The notes under the pieces are model-generated. The model was given only the letters and a program-made list of their open reading frames with translations, was not told the origin of the DNA and made no database searches. 64,000 bases of DNA, taken from NCBI GenBank assembly GCA_039654915.1, contig CM077599.1:12836501-12900500 (forward strand), written 5' to 3'. This document shows, piece by piece, positions 37,135 through 47,689 of this stretch. Source of the stretch: Aquilaria yunnanensis. Its lineage: Eukaryota > Streptophyta > Magnoliopsida > Malvales > Thymelaeaceae. Numbering within the stretch: position 1 is the first letter of the stretch; each line of letters opens with the position of its first letter. Made by a program: the position numbers and the translations under genes.

Positions 37135-37760
37135 TTGATTAGTGGGATTCACCTAATTAATGATCACGTTCATGATCATATGTTAAGTAAAGCTAAAGGC
37201 CTCAAACTTCGACTTAAATGCACTTAGCTTCCTTGTCCTCAATTTTTGGTCACATGAATATACAATAAATTCCATGTGCGGTACTTTAATTTATTTTCAT
37301 ATCCTAAATTGGTGCTCAAATTAAAGATTGTCTTATTGAAGTCACTTAGTTTATATTGCGCGTCTCAATTGGTTTATTTTCATCAATTATATGTTAAATC
37401 AGATGGGAAAAAACTGACATGACATTAATTAACTTTAAAATAAATATGACAGTGACACTTCAAGTCTTTTAACTTTTCTCATTAATAATTCTAAACCTTA
37501 AACTTCTAAATTTACTATTCATACTCCATCTTTGGCCCAGTAGCCCTCTAACATCACATATGTTGTGATTGATGATGACTTTCACCAATGATGCAATCGC
37601 TATTAAACAACAATAGAAGATGAGGGATTTTACTCCTTATAGGCTCTAGATCATCATCAAACCACTCCCTAATCACCAATTTCACATTAACAATATCCAA
37701 TTTCAAAAATTATAGTTAAGTTTCTTAAATAATTTAAAAAAATTGAGCCCTAAAATCTTA
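37135..37760. repeat. Tandem duplication, copy B (about 626 bp)
   Basis: Second copy of the unit at 36474-37100. It begins at TTGATTAGTGGGATTC and ends at AAAATCTTAG, where copy A ends TAAATCTTAG. Identity is high by eye. Confidence 0.93.
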
Positions 37761-39040
37761 GAGTTGTTGATCTTCAATTTGTACTCTACATAATAGAGCT
37801 ATCCACTCATGGCTTTCATGAGTAGTGGTGCCTAGAGAGCCACAAAAGTCAATTGGCCTCCATGGGTTTAATCTTCCTAAACCGAATCCTATTTGGCCAC
37901 ATGTTTAATCTTCTTTAAATGAATCTACATGTTTGTAGGTCCCAATTGCCATTCTCTAAAATACGCAATCACATAAAAACAGAGACAACCAAATAAACAC
38001 CTTATAGCAACTGTAAAACCGGGTCTTCACTGTTGGGTTTTCAATTTCCATGGTGGAGGTGGAGCTATCGCATCTACCTCATCGTCGGCATCTTCATTAG
38101 TGTCCATCTTGCCCACAGCGACTCAATGCCTATCCGTGCTACCCAGGCTTACCAATGCGGAGCCAATAGCAGTGAGGTAACTAATGGTGGGGTGGCCATT
38201 AAGGAGGAGGACCTATGTGAGATTGTTATGCATTCTTTCCTTGTGCCTTGTTACAAGGTCAGCTGGAGGTGTGGAAATTGTCCTTTTATGGACCCTCTAA
38301 CTCGAATCCAGTTCAGGTTTTCCATCTTTACCACCACAATGTGACTGAGAAGATGATAAGAGGTGATTTACAAAAAAAAAGAAAAAAAGAAAAAAAATTG
38401 ATCTTAATTGGGGTGTAAATAGTAGATTTAAAAGTTTAATGTTTAAAATTATTGATTGAGAAAGTTTTGAGAACCAAAATTATTATTTTAAATTTACTTA
38501 AGTACATTAATTAATGTCAAGTCAACATTTTTCATCCGATATAATGGTGGAATTGGTGGAAATGATTTAATTATGATGCACAATATGAACTGGGAGATTT
38601 CAATAGAACAACTTTAAACTCAAATACCAATTTAAAATACAAAAATAAGCTAAAGGACCTCTTGTGGAATTTGCCAATAAATATAACTACTACTTTATAT
38701 TGGGACTGTAATTCTGACTATTCAATAAAATCTACCGCATTGGATGACTTGAATTAGATGTTACCATAACAAATTGTCAAGGCATTATTTTCCTTAATCT
38801 TACTTTTACTTGCTGATCATGCATTAGTGTGGATCACATCCTAAATTGACAGTGGCAATCTCACATGGTAAACTTATTGTTCCAAGGTTATAACTAAGAT
38901 TTAAAAAACTGATCTCATTGAGCATATATGAAGTGAGGCAATAAAGCGACTCATTTCTATATCAATTAATATGCTGTACTATTATTGAATGTCAATCACA
39001 GGAACCAAAAAGAAAAACACACACTACACACACACTAAAA
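37761..39040. other. Spacer with an unrecognised gene-like patch
   Basis: Around 38035-38345 the composition is more balanced, and a 103-codon frame includes a cysteine-containing stretch. It has no ATG near its start and matches no family I recognise. It may be a decayed exon. The remainder is AT-rich with no feature. Confidence 0.3.
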
Positions 39041-39381
39041 CTAATTTGTTTTAACTTAAAGTCGATTTAATTTAAAATGACTTATTTTTATTTTTATATT
39101 TTTTTACTTAGAACCAATGTCATTTAAAAATTAATATCATGTAAGTGTAATGATCCATTTAAAATACAATTTTTTATAATCTTATTAAATTTTCATGAAA
39201 TTTTCTTTTTTAATGCTTAAAAATTCATAAAAATTTAATAACATCATAAAAATATACTTTTAAATAGATGATTACATCTAAATAATATTAATTTTTATAT
39301 AAAATTGATTTCGAGTAAAAAGAAGCAAAAGTAAAAAATAAATCATTTTAAGTTAAATTAGCTTAATTTAAAATGAATTAG
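39041..39381. mobile_element. Fold-back MITE, relative of the one at 20.3 kb
   Basis: Left CTAATTTGTTTTAACTTAAA and right complement CTAATTCATTTTAAATTAAG are imperfect inverted repeats, with further inverted arms inside (ATTTTTATATTTTTTTACTT against AAAAAGAAGCAAAAGTAAAA). Internal strings such as TTACTTAGAACCAATGTCAT correspond to the element at 20348-20696. Confidence 0.55.
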
Positions 39382-39844
39382 CTAAATTCAACAATTAACA
39401 AATGATTGCAAGGAAAAAAAAAATCGTTGGTCCCTTTTCCACATACAGGGAATTGGTGGCGTTGACAAATAGAAGTAATAATCATAGGCAGTGGACAGTA
39501 ATAATTTAGTGGGCATAGGCAAGTCTGGGAAGCGGAAGAAATGGATTCACAAAACTTATCATCACCATAAGCTAACCATTAAGCACGATAAGTGAGAGGC
39601 AAACCTAACCTAATCGGTAGCCGACTCGTCATGCAAACCAAAAGAGCCATAAAACAGAACAGAGTCACACAAAATTCCACACCCAACTAACCACCGCTTC
39701 CGTTTTGCCGCTATTCGGTACCAAGCAGCGCGGAAAATGCGGCAAGAAATGTATATTAAAAGTAGCGTGGCCAAATAACTACATATTTTTAAAAATTTTA
39801 GGATTAAAATGCTCAATTATTATAAAAAATATCTAACATGTGTA
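39382..39844. other. Short intergenic stretch
   Basis: No gene or defined repeat. The open frame at 39610-39816 (-) has no recognisable domain. Confidence 0.3.
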
Positions 39845-40479
39845 CTTTTAAAAGAAAAATTTACAAAAAACCGTATGATTTACCCTAACATACACTCATC
39901 CCTCCAATATTAAAAAACCTACATCCCCCCTCAATCCTAACCTCGATGCCGGTCTATTGAACCAAAAAAATAGATAAAACCTAGTTTTTTTCCCTCTCAT
40001 TCTCCACCTGTAAATTATGACCCCTAAAGTTTTACATCTAACAGATTAGCCATCATCTTCAACTAGTCAACTTCACCTCTCGTTACAACTTTAAAACTAG
40101 CAGTGCCCACCGTCTCCATCCGCGGTGATGCCCGTGCTTAACTCGGCCTCCTCCGCAGAGGCGCAGACCCTGCTCCTCTGCTCACAGTCTCACGGCTACT
40201 CCCCCTGCCTGGAGCCCCACTGCCCGCCCTACAACATCAAGCTTCGTCGATACCAGATTTCATTCGGACCAAGCTCTGGCGAAGCTTGTTTCCACCACTC
40301 CAGCATCCGCTCGTCGGCTAAGGGCTTCCTCAACTCCTCCCGTGTTTGATTTGAAATTATCAACATGATAAGCGGCTGACTTTAACTTCGAACCCAGCAA
40401 TCCTCGGTTCCCCAATACTAAATTCCAGGTGAATATAATCACTATTCTCTTCCTCATTGCTAGTGTTGCTGGTGTCTTC

Positions 40480-40674
40480 TATCTTCCACCGCTGCGAATT
40501 TCTTAGATCCAAAGGAGAAGTGGACCTTCGACATCTCCGGCAACGCTTACAAAATTTGCATCAAGAAGCAGCCCAGCAGTCGCGACACCCATCACTGCCC
40601 CCTAATTTGCATTCGCATCAGTTCTCTTACTGGCGAAAAAGTCGAACTCGCCAATGACGGGATGGCAGCCAACT
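40480..40674 (+). pseudogene. Captured gene fragment inside the Mutator-like element
   Basis: One frame reads a protein-like sequence containing KEKWTFDISGNAYKICIKKQ, then a stretch ending VELANDGMAAN and a stop at about 40672-40674. It is exon-like, ends in a natural-looking stop, and has no promoter of its own. I do not recognise the family. Upstream GC-rich sequence (40110-40350) may be other captured exons. Confidence 0.4.
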
Positions 40675-40977
40675 AAGGAAATAGGAATGACGTAGGGGTG
40701 GAGGTTGATTGGGAAATTGGAGAGTATGGGTGTCGACGTCGAGGTTGAGCTCCGTATCTATTCGTTTTCCCCAGTGCATCGCCCCTAATGGGTTAGAGGT
40801 TGCCTGACATCAATCATGGGTTGATTTGTGTGAATCATAAAAGTTCATGGGTACTAACAGTATTTGAGCCCCGTATCTGAATAGACAAACTGACGGAGGT
40901 TAGGATTTTGGGGCCAAACTGTAGGTTTCTAAATATCTAGCGGCATAACTGTAAGTTGGCGTATACCACTCTGCGAA

Positions 40978-41001
40978 GGGGGGGGGGGGGGGGGGGGGGG
41001 G
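40978..41001 (+). repeat. Homopolymer of 24 G
   Basis: A run of 24 consecutive G lies within the right terminal repeat of the Mutator-like element. It could form a G-quadruplex; its exact length may be affected by sequencing error. Confidence 0.9.
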
Positions 41002-41043
41002 TGGGTTGTGCATTTGTTGATTTGTAAATTTTCCTTTTTAAAA

Positions 41044-42010
41044 TTCAGTGGGGATAATTACCCCGATAATTATATAAGGAAGCAAAGATACATTTATTTG
41101 GCTGTATTTAACAAAAAATTGAATTCATTAAAGTAGTTCAGATTGATGTGTTCAAAGTATTTTTTTAAAAATGAGTTATTAGTGGTAATTTTGATTTATA
41201 GTGATTATTTGCTCAACTTATATACTAATTGAAACTTTAACTTTACACTTAAAAAAGACCAAAATATATTTTAATTTTTTTTGAAAATTTTAAGTGCTTT
41301 TTAATTTTTTCTTTTTCTTATCTAGGTAAAAAATTCATAAAAAATTAACTACTTTATAAAAAAAAATATTCAGATGATTATTAATTGATAGAGTATTAGC
41401 TTTTAAATAGCATTGTTTTTAAACAAAAACTCAGCATAGATAAAAAATAATTGATTATTTTTAATGTGAAAAGTATCTGAAATAATTACAATGAATTCAA
41501 TCCCATGCGAAATGCGGCCAATTAAACTTGTCCTAAGTAGTAGTAATACATTTTCTCAGTTTTGAATCAAATCATATACCTTTGAATAGTATATATATGT
41601 GTAGTTGTTTCATTAGAGCTCGATTTAAAAGAGAAGAAAAAATTGTTTCCTCCACTTCAATCCCTCCAATGCCACTACCAATGTGTTAAAAAATGAAGTG
41701 ATGAAATGCGGTGGCATAGAGAGTGAGTGTGGGAAAGAAAGAAAAGAGAACGACGTTTAGGCAGCTGATGGAGGAGTAAAGGCTGTAGAGGGGGTTGTGA
41801 TTTGTGGGACACGTTGGAGGGGTCATATGTTCAGAGCAAGAACATTTGGGGCCGTGGGGAGGTCAAGGGAGGGGACCAAGTCCTGAATCCCACGTTTCCT
41901 TCGTCAGCACATTTATCAACTTTTGAGCTGGAAAAAGGCCTGCCTTGTTCCCTTCGATATGCCTTTTGAGAGAAGGGAACGCCAACGGCCAAAGCAAAAC
42001 AAATATGAAG
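41044..42010. other. AT-rich spacer
   Basis: AT-rich fold-back-like sequence at about 41160-41480 and more balanced DNA at 41640-42010. No gene recognised; two overlapping open frames on the minus strand at 41831-42060 run into the tRNA and are discounted. Confidence 0.3.
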
Positions 42011-42011
42011 G

Positions 42012-42024
42012 AAAAAAAGCAAAA
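42012..42024 (-). terminator. RNA polymerase III terminator of tRNA-Thr
   Basis: Downstream of the tRNA on the minus strand come TTTT (complement of 42021-42024) and then seven T (complement of 42012-42018). These are typical Pol III termination signals, 12-18 bases after the mature 3' end. Confidence 0.8.
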
Positions 42025-42035
42025 CAGGAAGCAAC

Positions 42036-42109
42036 TGCTCTCGTTGAGAGTCGAACTCAAGACCTCCCGCTTACTAAACGGGTGCTCTAACCAACTGAGC
42101 TACGAGAGC
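42036..42109 (-). tRNA. tRNA-Thr (anticodon AGU)
   Basis: The minus strand folds as a complete cloverleaf. The seven-base acceptor stem is GCTCTCG/CGAGAGC with discriminator A. The D arm is AGCTCAGTTGGTTAGAGC (A box). The anticodon stem CCCGT/GCGGG encloses the loop TTAGTAA, giving anticodon AGU. The T arm contains GAGTTCGACTC (B box). Total 74 bases without intron; CCA is not encoded, as usual in plants. It reads Thr ACU codons, and ACC after deamination of A34. Confidence 0.95.
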
Positions 42110-43265
42110 TGATCAATTATTTGTTCACTGTTTTTCATATTCAAAGCAAGCACCCCCTTATCCGCATTTTCCCCCACCCCTTCCAAAGTACTTAATTGAT
42201 GGCTACAAGAAATTTGGACACCTCGTGCAGGAGCTTTTTTTTTTTTGTCGTTATCGTTGGCCTAACATGTTTGAGATATGATATTTATAGGAAAATATGT
42301 TGGATGATGTATAACATATGTGTGGATCGTATTAGAACGTTAGAGTAAAAAGAATGACATATTGGACATTTTTATAATGTATATGTGAATTCATTTCACT
42401 AGATTTCATACCTTTTGAGTGTGATTTATTGATTGGTCAAGTGGATTGAATAATGTCCATAGATGCTAGTATTTGCATCACGAACGTTTTCCAACTCATA
42501 ATCGGTTTCATTTCAGTGCGTTTAGGCGCAATCATTGTAATTTGTAATTTGAAGTTTCTCGGATTTTAAGAAACAAATAATTTTTTTCTAACTTTTCTTA
42601 AGTATCATCTTAAACTCTATACCTATAAATAATTATGAGTAATAAAAAAAAAGTATTGAACTATTTATTACCATTTTTTCAGTGAACTTTAAAAGCGGAA
42701 TTTACTTTTGTATTATCAGTTAAAAATGATACTCGAGGCAAAAAAGTGTATCTAAACTATTTTCCTATTATTCAGACCATTGAAGTTTTGACCGTTATCA
42801 AATGTTAAATTTTATCTCTTCTATTTGCATCATATAAGACATATTCCATATGGAATAGGAAAACGAGAAAAAAAAGACAAAACAAAATGGTGCACTGAAT
42901 CTCAATGATCCAATCTGCATTAAAGAGCAGCGCTCACACTTAAAAGGTACAAAGGATAAGGTAAACATATGTTTAATTAGACATAGGGAATTATTTTACA
43001 AATTTGCCCTTACACTAAATTATGTCTGCTCCTCTCCAACTGCCTCTTCTCTTTCTCTCCAAGCCTCCTCAGCTGGCCAAAATTTGTTTATTCATTTTCA
43101 ATTTTTTTTCGCCAATCACCATCGGCGAGACGATGAGATGAATGACAAGGCCTCTTTGGTCTTGAATAGTGACTCTTCGATCTGATTGACTTTTGATCTT
43201 ATCGACTACCGAAGGTTGTTATCCTTTAAGGCATTTGTGTGGAGATTGGCGAGCAAATGAGATTG
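42110..43265. other. AT-rich spacer
   Basis: No gene or defined repeat recognised, apart from short A- and T-runs. Confidence 0.3.
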
Positions 43266-43720
43266 ACGGAGATCAAAGGAGATTAGCAAGCAAAGGAGAT
43301 TGACAGGATTAGCAGGTGAAAGGAGAGATCGGCACGGCGAAGGTGAGACCGGCAAGTGAAGACGGCAGAGGTAAGACTGGCGAGCTGGGGTGAGATCGGC
43401 GAGCAGAGATGGAGGTAGTGGGATCAGCGAGCAAAGATGGAGGCGGTGAGATCAGCGGATCGGCAGGTGAAAGGAAAGATTGGCGCGGCGGACCTAAGAC
43501 CAGCAAGTGAAAGAGAGATCGGTAAGTAAAGACAGTGAAGGTAAGACCAGCGAGCTAAGGTGAGATCGGTGAGTAAAGATGGAGGCAATGAGATCGGTGA
43601 GCAAAGATGGTGGCGGTGAGATCGGCAAATGAAGAAGAGATCTGCGAGTGAAGATGGCGGCAATGAGGTCAGCAAACGAAGAAGGAGATCAGCATTTGAA
43701 GGAGATAGGCAAGTGAATAC
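43266..43720. repeat. Purine-rich minisatellite (GAGATCGGCGAGCAAAGATGG type)
   Basis: About a dozen degenerate units built from GAGATCGGCGAGCAAAGATGG and AGGCGGTGAGATCGGC, with insertions such as AAAGGAGAGATTGGCGC, are arranged in tandem. Frames read from it are repetitive and not genes. Confidence 0.8.
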
Positions 43721-43931
43721 TGCAATTTGTTTTCTAAAAAAATAACGTTTTTTATTAGTTGTTTTTAAGACACTTTTATATTTTTTCTCTAAACACTTTT
43801 AAATATTGATTTAGACACTTTTAAATTTTTATTTAGACACTTTTTTTTATTATTTTGTATACATTTTTTTTATCATGAAAATAAATTGTTTACATATTAC
43901 GACATTTTGTTGCTAAAATCAAAACAGATAA

Positions 43932-43936
43932 CTACC
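43932..43936. repeat. Left target-site duplication of the LTR element (CTACC)
   Basis: CTACC lies directly before the first TG of the left LTR and is repeated directly after the last CA of the right LTR at 62239-62243. Confidence 0.95.
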
Positions 43937-46900
43937 TGTGGCAACGTCGGGTTTTCTGGAGTCACCACCAATCGGTTTACCTAAGTCGATTGGACACCTA
44001 AAATATGGTCTGCGAGAGTTCAGGGGTTCGGGAGTACGGTTACGCTAAAACAATATTGTTATAGCGCCCAAAATTGGCACCTTAGTTGATTTTAATTTTG
44101 TTTTGCTTTGCTTTTAAACAACTTCAATTAATTTTCGAAACTAGAAATTTTAGCTGAATTATTTAGTCGAATGTGGATTTTTGGTAATTAATTTGTATAA
44201 ATTTTGATATTTCCGAACCATGGACTCTGCCGAGTCACCCGAATACGGAAGCTTTATTTCCGAACCATGGACTCTACCGAGTCACCCGGATACGGAATTT
44301 AATGAAATTTTATGTAATTTAATCTATATCAAAAAAATGGATTTTTATCTTTTTTGTATTTTTATTTAATTAAAAAAGTTGATACTTTCCAAACCGTAGA
44401 TCCTGCCGGATCATCCGGATATGGACATTATTTTAATTTATAGTTAATTATTTAATTTTTATTTTTATTATTTTATGGAATTAATTACTAGTTTAATTAC
44501 TAAATGGTAATTCTTTTTGTTTATGAAATTTTTAGATTTTTGTCAATGATTTTTAATGTTAACCTAAAAATTTTGTTTTCTTTATTTTTTTATATTTTTA
44601 CTTCTTTTCTTTCTTTCTTTTTATTTTCTTTATTCTTTTCTTTTATTTGATTTTTTTATTCTTTTACTTTTACTTTTCTTTTACTTTATTTTCTTTATTT
44701 TCTTTCTTATTTTTTCTTATTTTTTTTCTTTTTACTTTCTTGTTTAATGAAAAATTTTGATTATCTATTTTTCTTAATTTATAAAGGAATCAAAAAAATA
44801 ATTTTTAATGATCTAATATTAAGATTCTTTATTTGATGAAGAAATTAAAGAGTTAAAAAAAATTAACATTTATTTTATGTTTATTCTATTTATTTGATAA
44901 AAAGAAGAACCAAAAAGAAATTATTTAATTAAATTTTTATTCAAGGAAACTAAGGATTTATATGTATAAAAAAAATAAAATAAAAATTTATATATTTTTA
45001 TGCTATGTTTATTTTTTTTATTTAATAAAAGATGAACTAAAAAGTAATCATTTAATCAAGATTTTATTCATTTATTGAAGAAACCAAAAAAAAAAAATTA
45101 TATGTATAAAGAAAAGTCTTAATATTTTATTTGATAAAAAAAGTAAATCAAAAAGTAAATATTTAATAATGAAACCAAAAGTTTATGTGTACATTTCAAA
45201 AATAAAAGAAAAGATCTTAATATTTATTTGTTTTATTTTTGAACAAAGATTAACCAAAAAGTGATTATTTAAAAAAGAAAACAAAAATTTATGTATATAT
45301 TTTAAAATAAAAGAAATTTTTTTGATATTTATGTATTTTATTTTTTTTGATAAAAGATTAAAGAAATCAAAGATTTATATGTATGTTTTAAAATAAAGAA
45401 AAGTTTTGATATTTATATGATTTTTTTTGTGTTCTTTTTGTTTGATAAAATTTTTTTTTTAAAATAATTTTCTAATTTATAAGTCTAAAAATACATTTAA
45501 TTAATAAGTCTAAAATATTTAAGAGAAATTCAATTCTTTTTTTATTCATTTTTATTTTTTCGAAATCATTTGACTAAGATTTTTTATTTTTGTTTAATAA
45601 AGGAAACAAAAAGTTATATCTTTTTATTATTTTAAAAGAAATAAGTAAAATATTACTGGATAAAGAAATAAAATTTAAAATATTACTGGATAAAGAAATA
45701 AAATTTTAACCCAAAATTTTTTACTCTTTTATCCTTTTTATTAATAAAGAAACTAAAAATTTTTATTTTATTATTTTAATAAATTATTAATATATTGCTG
45801 GATAAATAAAAATATTAGTTCAAAGTTTTTATTTTTAATAAAGGAAAATTTATTTATATACTTTATTAAAAAAATAGTTTATATACTCTATTTAAAATAT
45901 TTTCCAAGCCATGGATCCTGGTGGATCATTTGGACATGGAATTTAATTTTTATTAATTTTTATTTTTTAATTAATTAATTAATTATTAATTTTAATCATA
46001 ATTTTATTTTTTTTTTTTTGAATTTTTAAATTTTAAATATCATTACTTTAAAGATATGTTTAAAAAAAGAATTGATTTGTATATTTTTAGCATTATTTAA
46101 TTATGTTTGTTTATTAATTTTTAACAAAAGGAATAAAAAGTTATATAATAAAGACATGTATTCCAAAATAATAAAAGATAATTGGCTTTTAAAAATTATT
46201 TTTATTAGCCTTAATAATTCTTTTTTTATAATAATTTATTATTATTTTTTTATAATAGTTAAGAGTGAAATAAATTTAACCACAAAAAGAAAAGACAATT
46301 AATAATAATAAAGTGGAGCTTTTTGGGCCATCCACTTTAATAACACAATAATAATAGCAACAATAATAAAAATTAGCAAAGTTAGTAAAGTTAGTTGTTA
46401 ATAACAATAATAACAATAAAAGGTTAGTAAGTTAGTAAGTTAGTAACAATTAAAAATAAAAGTTAGTAATGTTAGTTGAGTTAATTATTAACAATAATAA
46501 CAACAATAATAATAAAAGTTAGTAAAGTTAGTAAGTTAGTAAGTTAGTAAGTTAATAACAATAAAAATAAAAGTTAGTAATGTTAGTTGAGTTAATTATT
46601 AACAATAATAACAACAATAATAATAAAAGTTAGTAAAGTTAGTAAGTTAGTAAGTTAATAACAATAAAAATAAAAGTTAGTAATGTTAGTTGAGTTAGTT
46701 GTGCAAAAATTAAAAGATTAGTGACTTATAATATTAATAACAATAATAATAATAAACAAACAATTAAAGATTATTGATAGTTCTGCACAGATTTAAAAAA
46801 AAGGTTAGTGACCAAAATGGATAAATATGAGAAGATGAAGGATAAAAATGAGGTTGTACCTTTTGAAAATGAATTTTGAATTCTGGAGCAGACGCGCGCG

Positions 46901-47593
46901 CGCCGGGGGGAAAAAAAAAACAGTCAGAGAAGGTTTAGGTTTTCTGGAGAGGAAGAGAAGAGGGCCAGGGACCTAGGCTAATTTTTTCCTTTTTTTCAAA
47001 ACGGAACTCTATGTTTTTTTCTCATTTTCTCTTTTTCTTTCTGTGTTAACACACAGATTTGGACACATATTTATAGGGGAAGGGGTGCTGGACTGTTTAT
47101 AATTAAAAATTAATTAAATTCAAACTTATCTTTTAATTTGGTAAAATGACAGTTTCAGTCCTTTATGTCTCTCAGACTCTGGATAAGTTCCTGAAGCTTC
47201 TGATTTTGACAATTTTGTCATTTTCTGTTAATTTGGGCCAGAACGGTTATGCTGGCCCCAAATTGATGTGACAAACTACCAAATGCTCCTGGAACTTTCA
47301 GATTTTGTCAATTTTTTCCGAAACTTCTCAATTTTATCATTTTTACCTCAAACTTTTTAATTTTGTCATTTTTATGGAGTTTTTTTTTTTTCAAACATAC
47401 ACATATACACACATATATCATTTTAAATCAAATCTTCACAAAACAAAACAAAAAAAATGTATTTTAAACTAATTAAAAAAATTTTAGTAATAATAATAAT
47501 AATAGTAATAATAATAAATTTTTTTAATTAATTTTTTATTTAATTTTTTTTTTTAAATTTTTTTTAATGGTCGGACGAAATTGGGTGTCAACA
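43937..47593 (-). repeat. 3' LTR (left, by element orientation)
   Basis: Length 3657 bp, TG...CA ends. Very AT-rich with a pyrimidine tract (about 44580-44740) and GTTAGTAA repeats (46380-46700). It carries an extra copy of a 30-base unit around AAATATTACTGGATAAAGA (45650-45705) that the other LTR has once. A TATA box on the minus strand lies at 47068-47075. Confidence 0.95.
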
Positions 47594-47608
47594 GCTGCCC
47601 CCCTTTGC
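47594..47608 (-). other. Polypurine tract of the LTR element
   Basis: On the minus strand the bases next to the 3' LTR read GCAAAGGGGGGCAGC, directly before TGTTGACACCC. This is the expected primer for plus-strand DNA synthesis. Confidence 0.8.
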
Positions 47609-47689
47609 ATGCTTCATGGGACATGATGTATGTAAAGTCGTTACTAAATTTCGTTTGGCTTAGCTAGGCATTGAAAACTTTCTCGCCAC

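Larger units (their letters stand above)
39854..41033. mobile_element. Mutator-like element, 1.18 kb, with gene-like insert (Pack-MULE candidate)
   Basis: The ends are imperfect inverted copies: left GAAAAATTTACAAA..., then ACCTACA and AATCCTAACCTC; right on the opposite strand GGAAAATTTACAAA, ACCTACAG and AATCCTAACCTC. CTTTTAAAA (39845-39853) and CTTTTTAAAA (41034-41043) flank it, a 9-bp duplication with one extra T in the right copy. The interior from about 40090 to 40680 is GC-rich and exon-like. No transposase. Confidence 0.7.

Noticed and set aside
38033..38344. 103-codon frame with a hydrophobic start
   Set aside because: There is no ATG near its start and no family match; kept only as a possible decayed exon.
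46072..46302. Identical 76-codon frames in both LTRs (46072-46302 and 60720-60950, plus strand)
   Set aside because: They are duplicated because the LTRs are. They run antisense to the element, are extremely AT-rich and hydrophobic, and show no domain.
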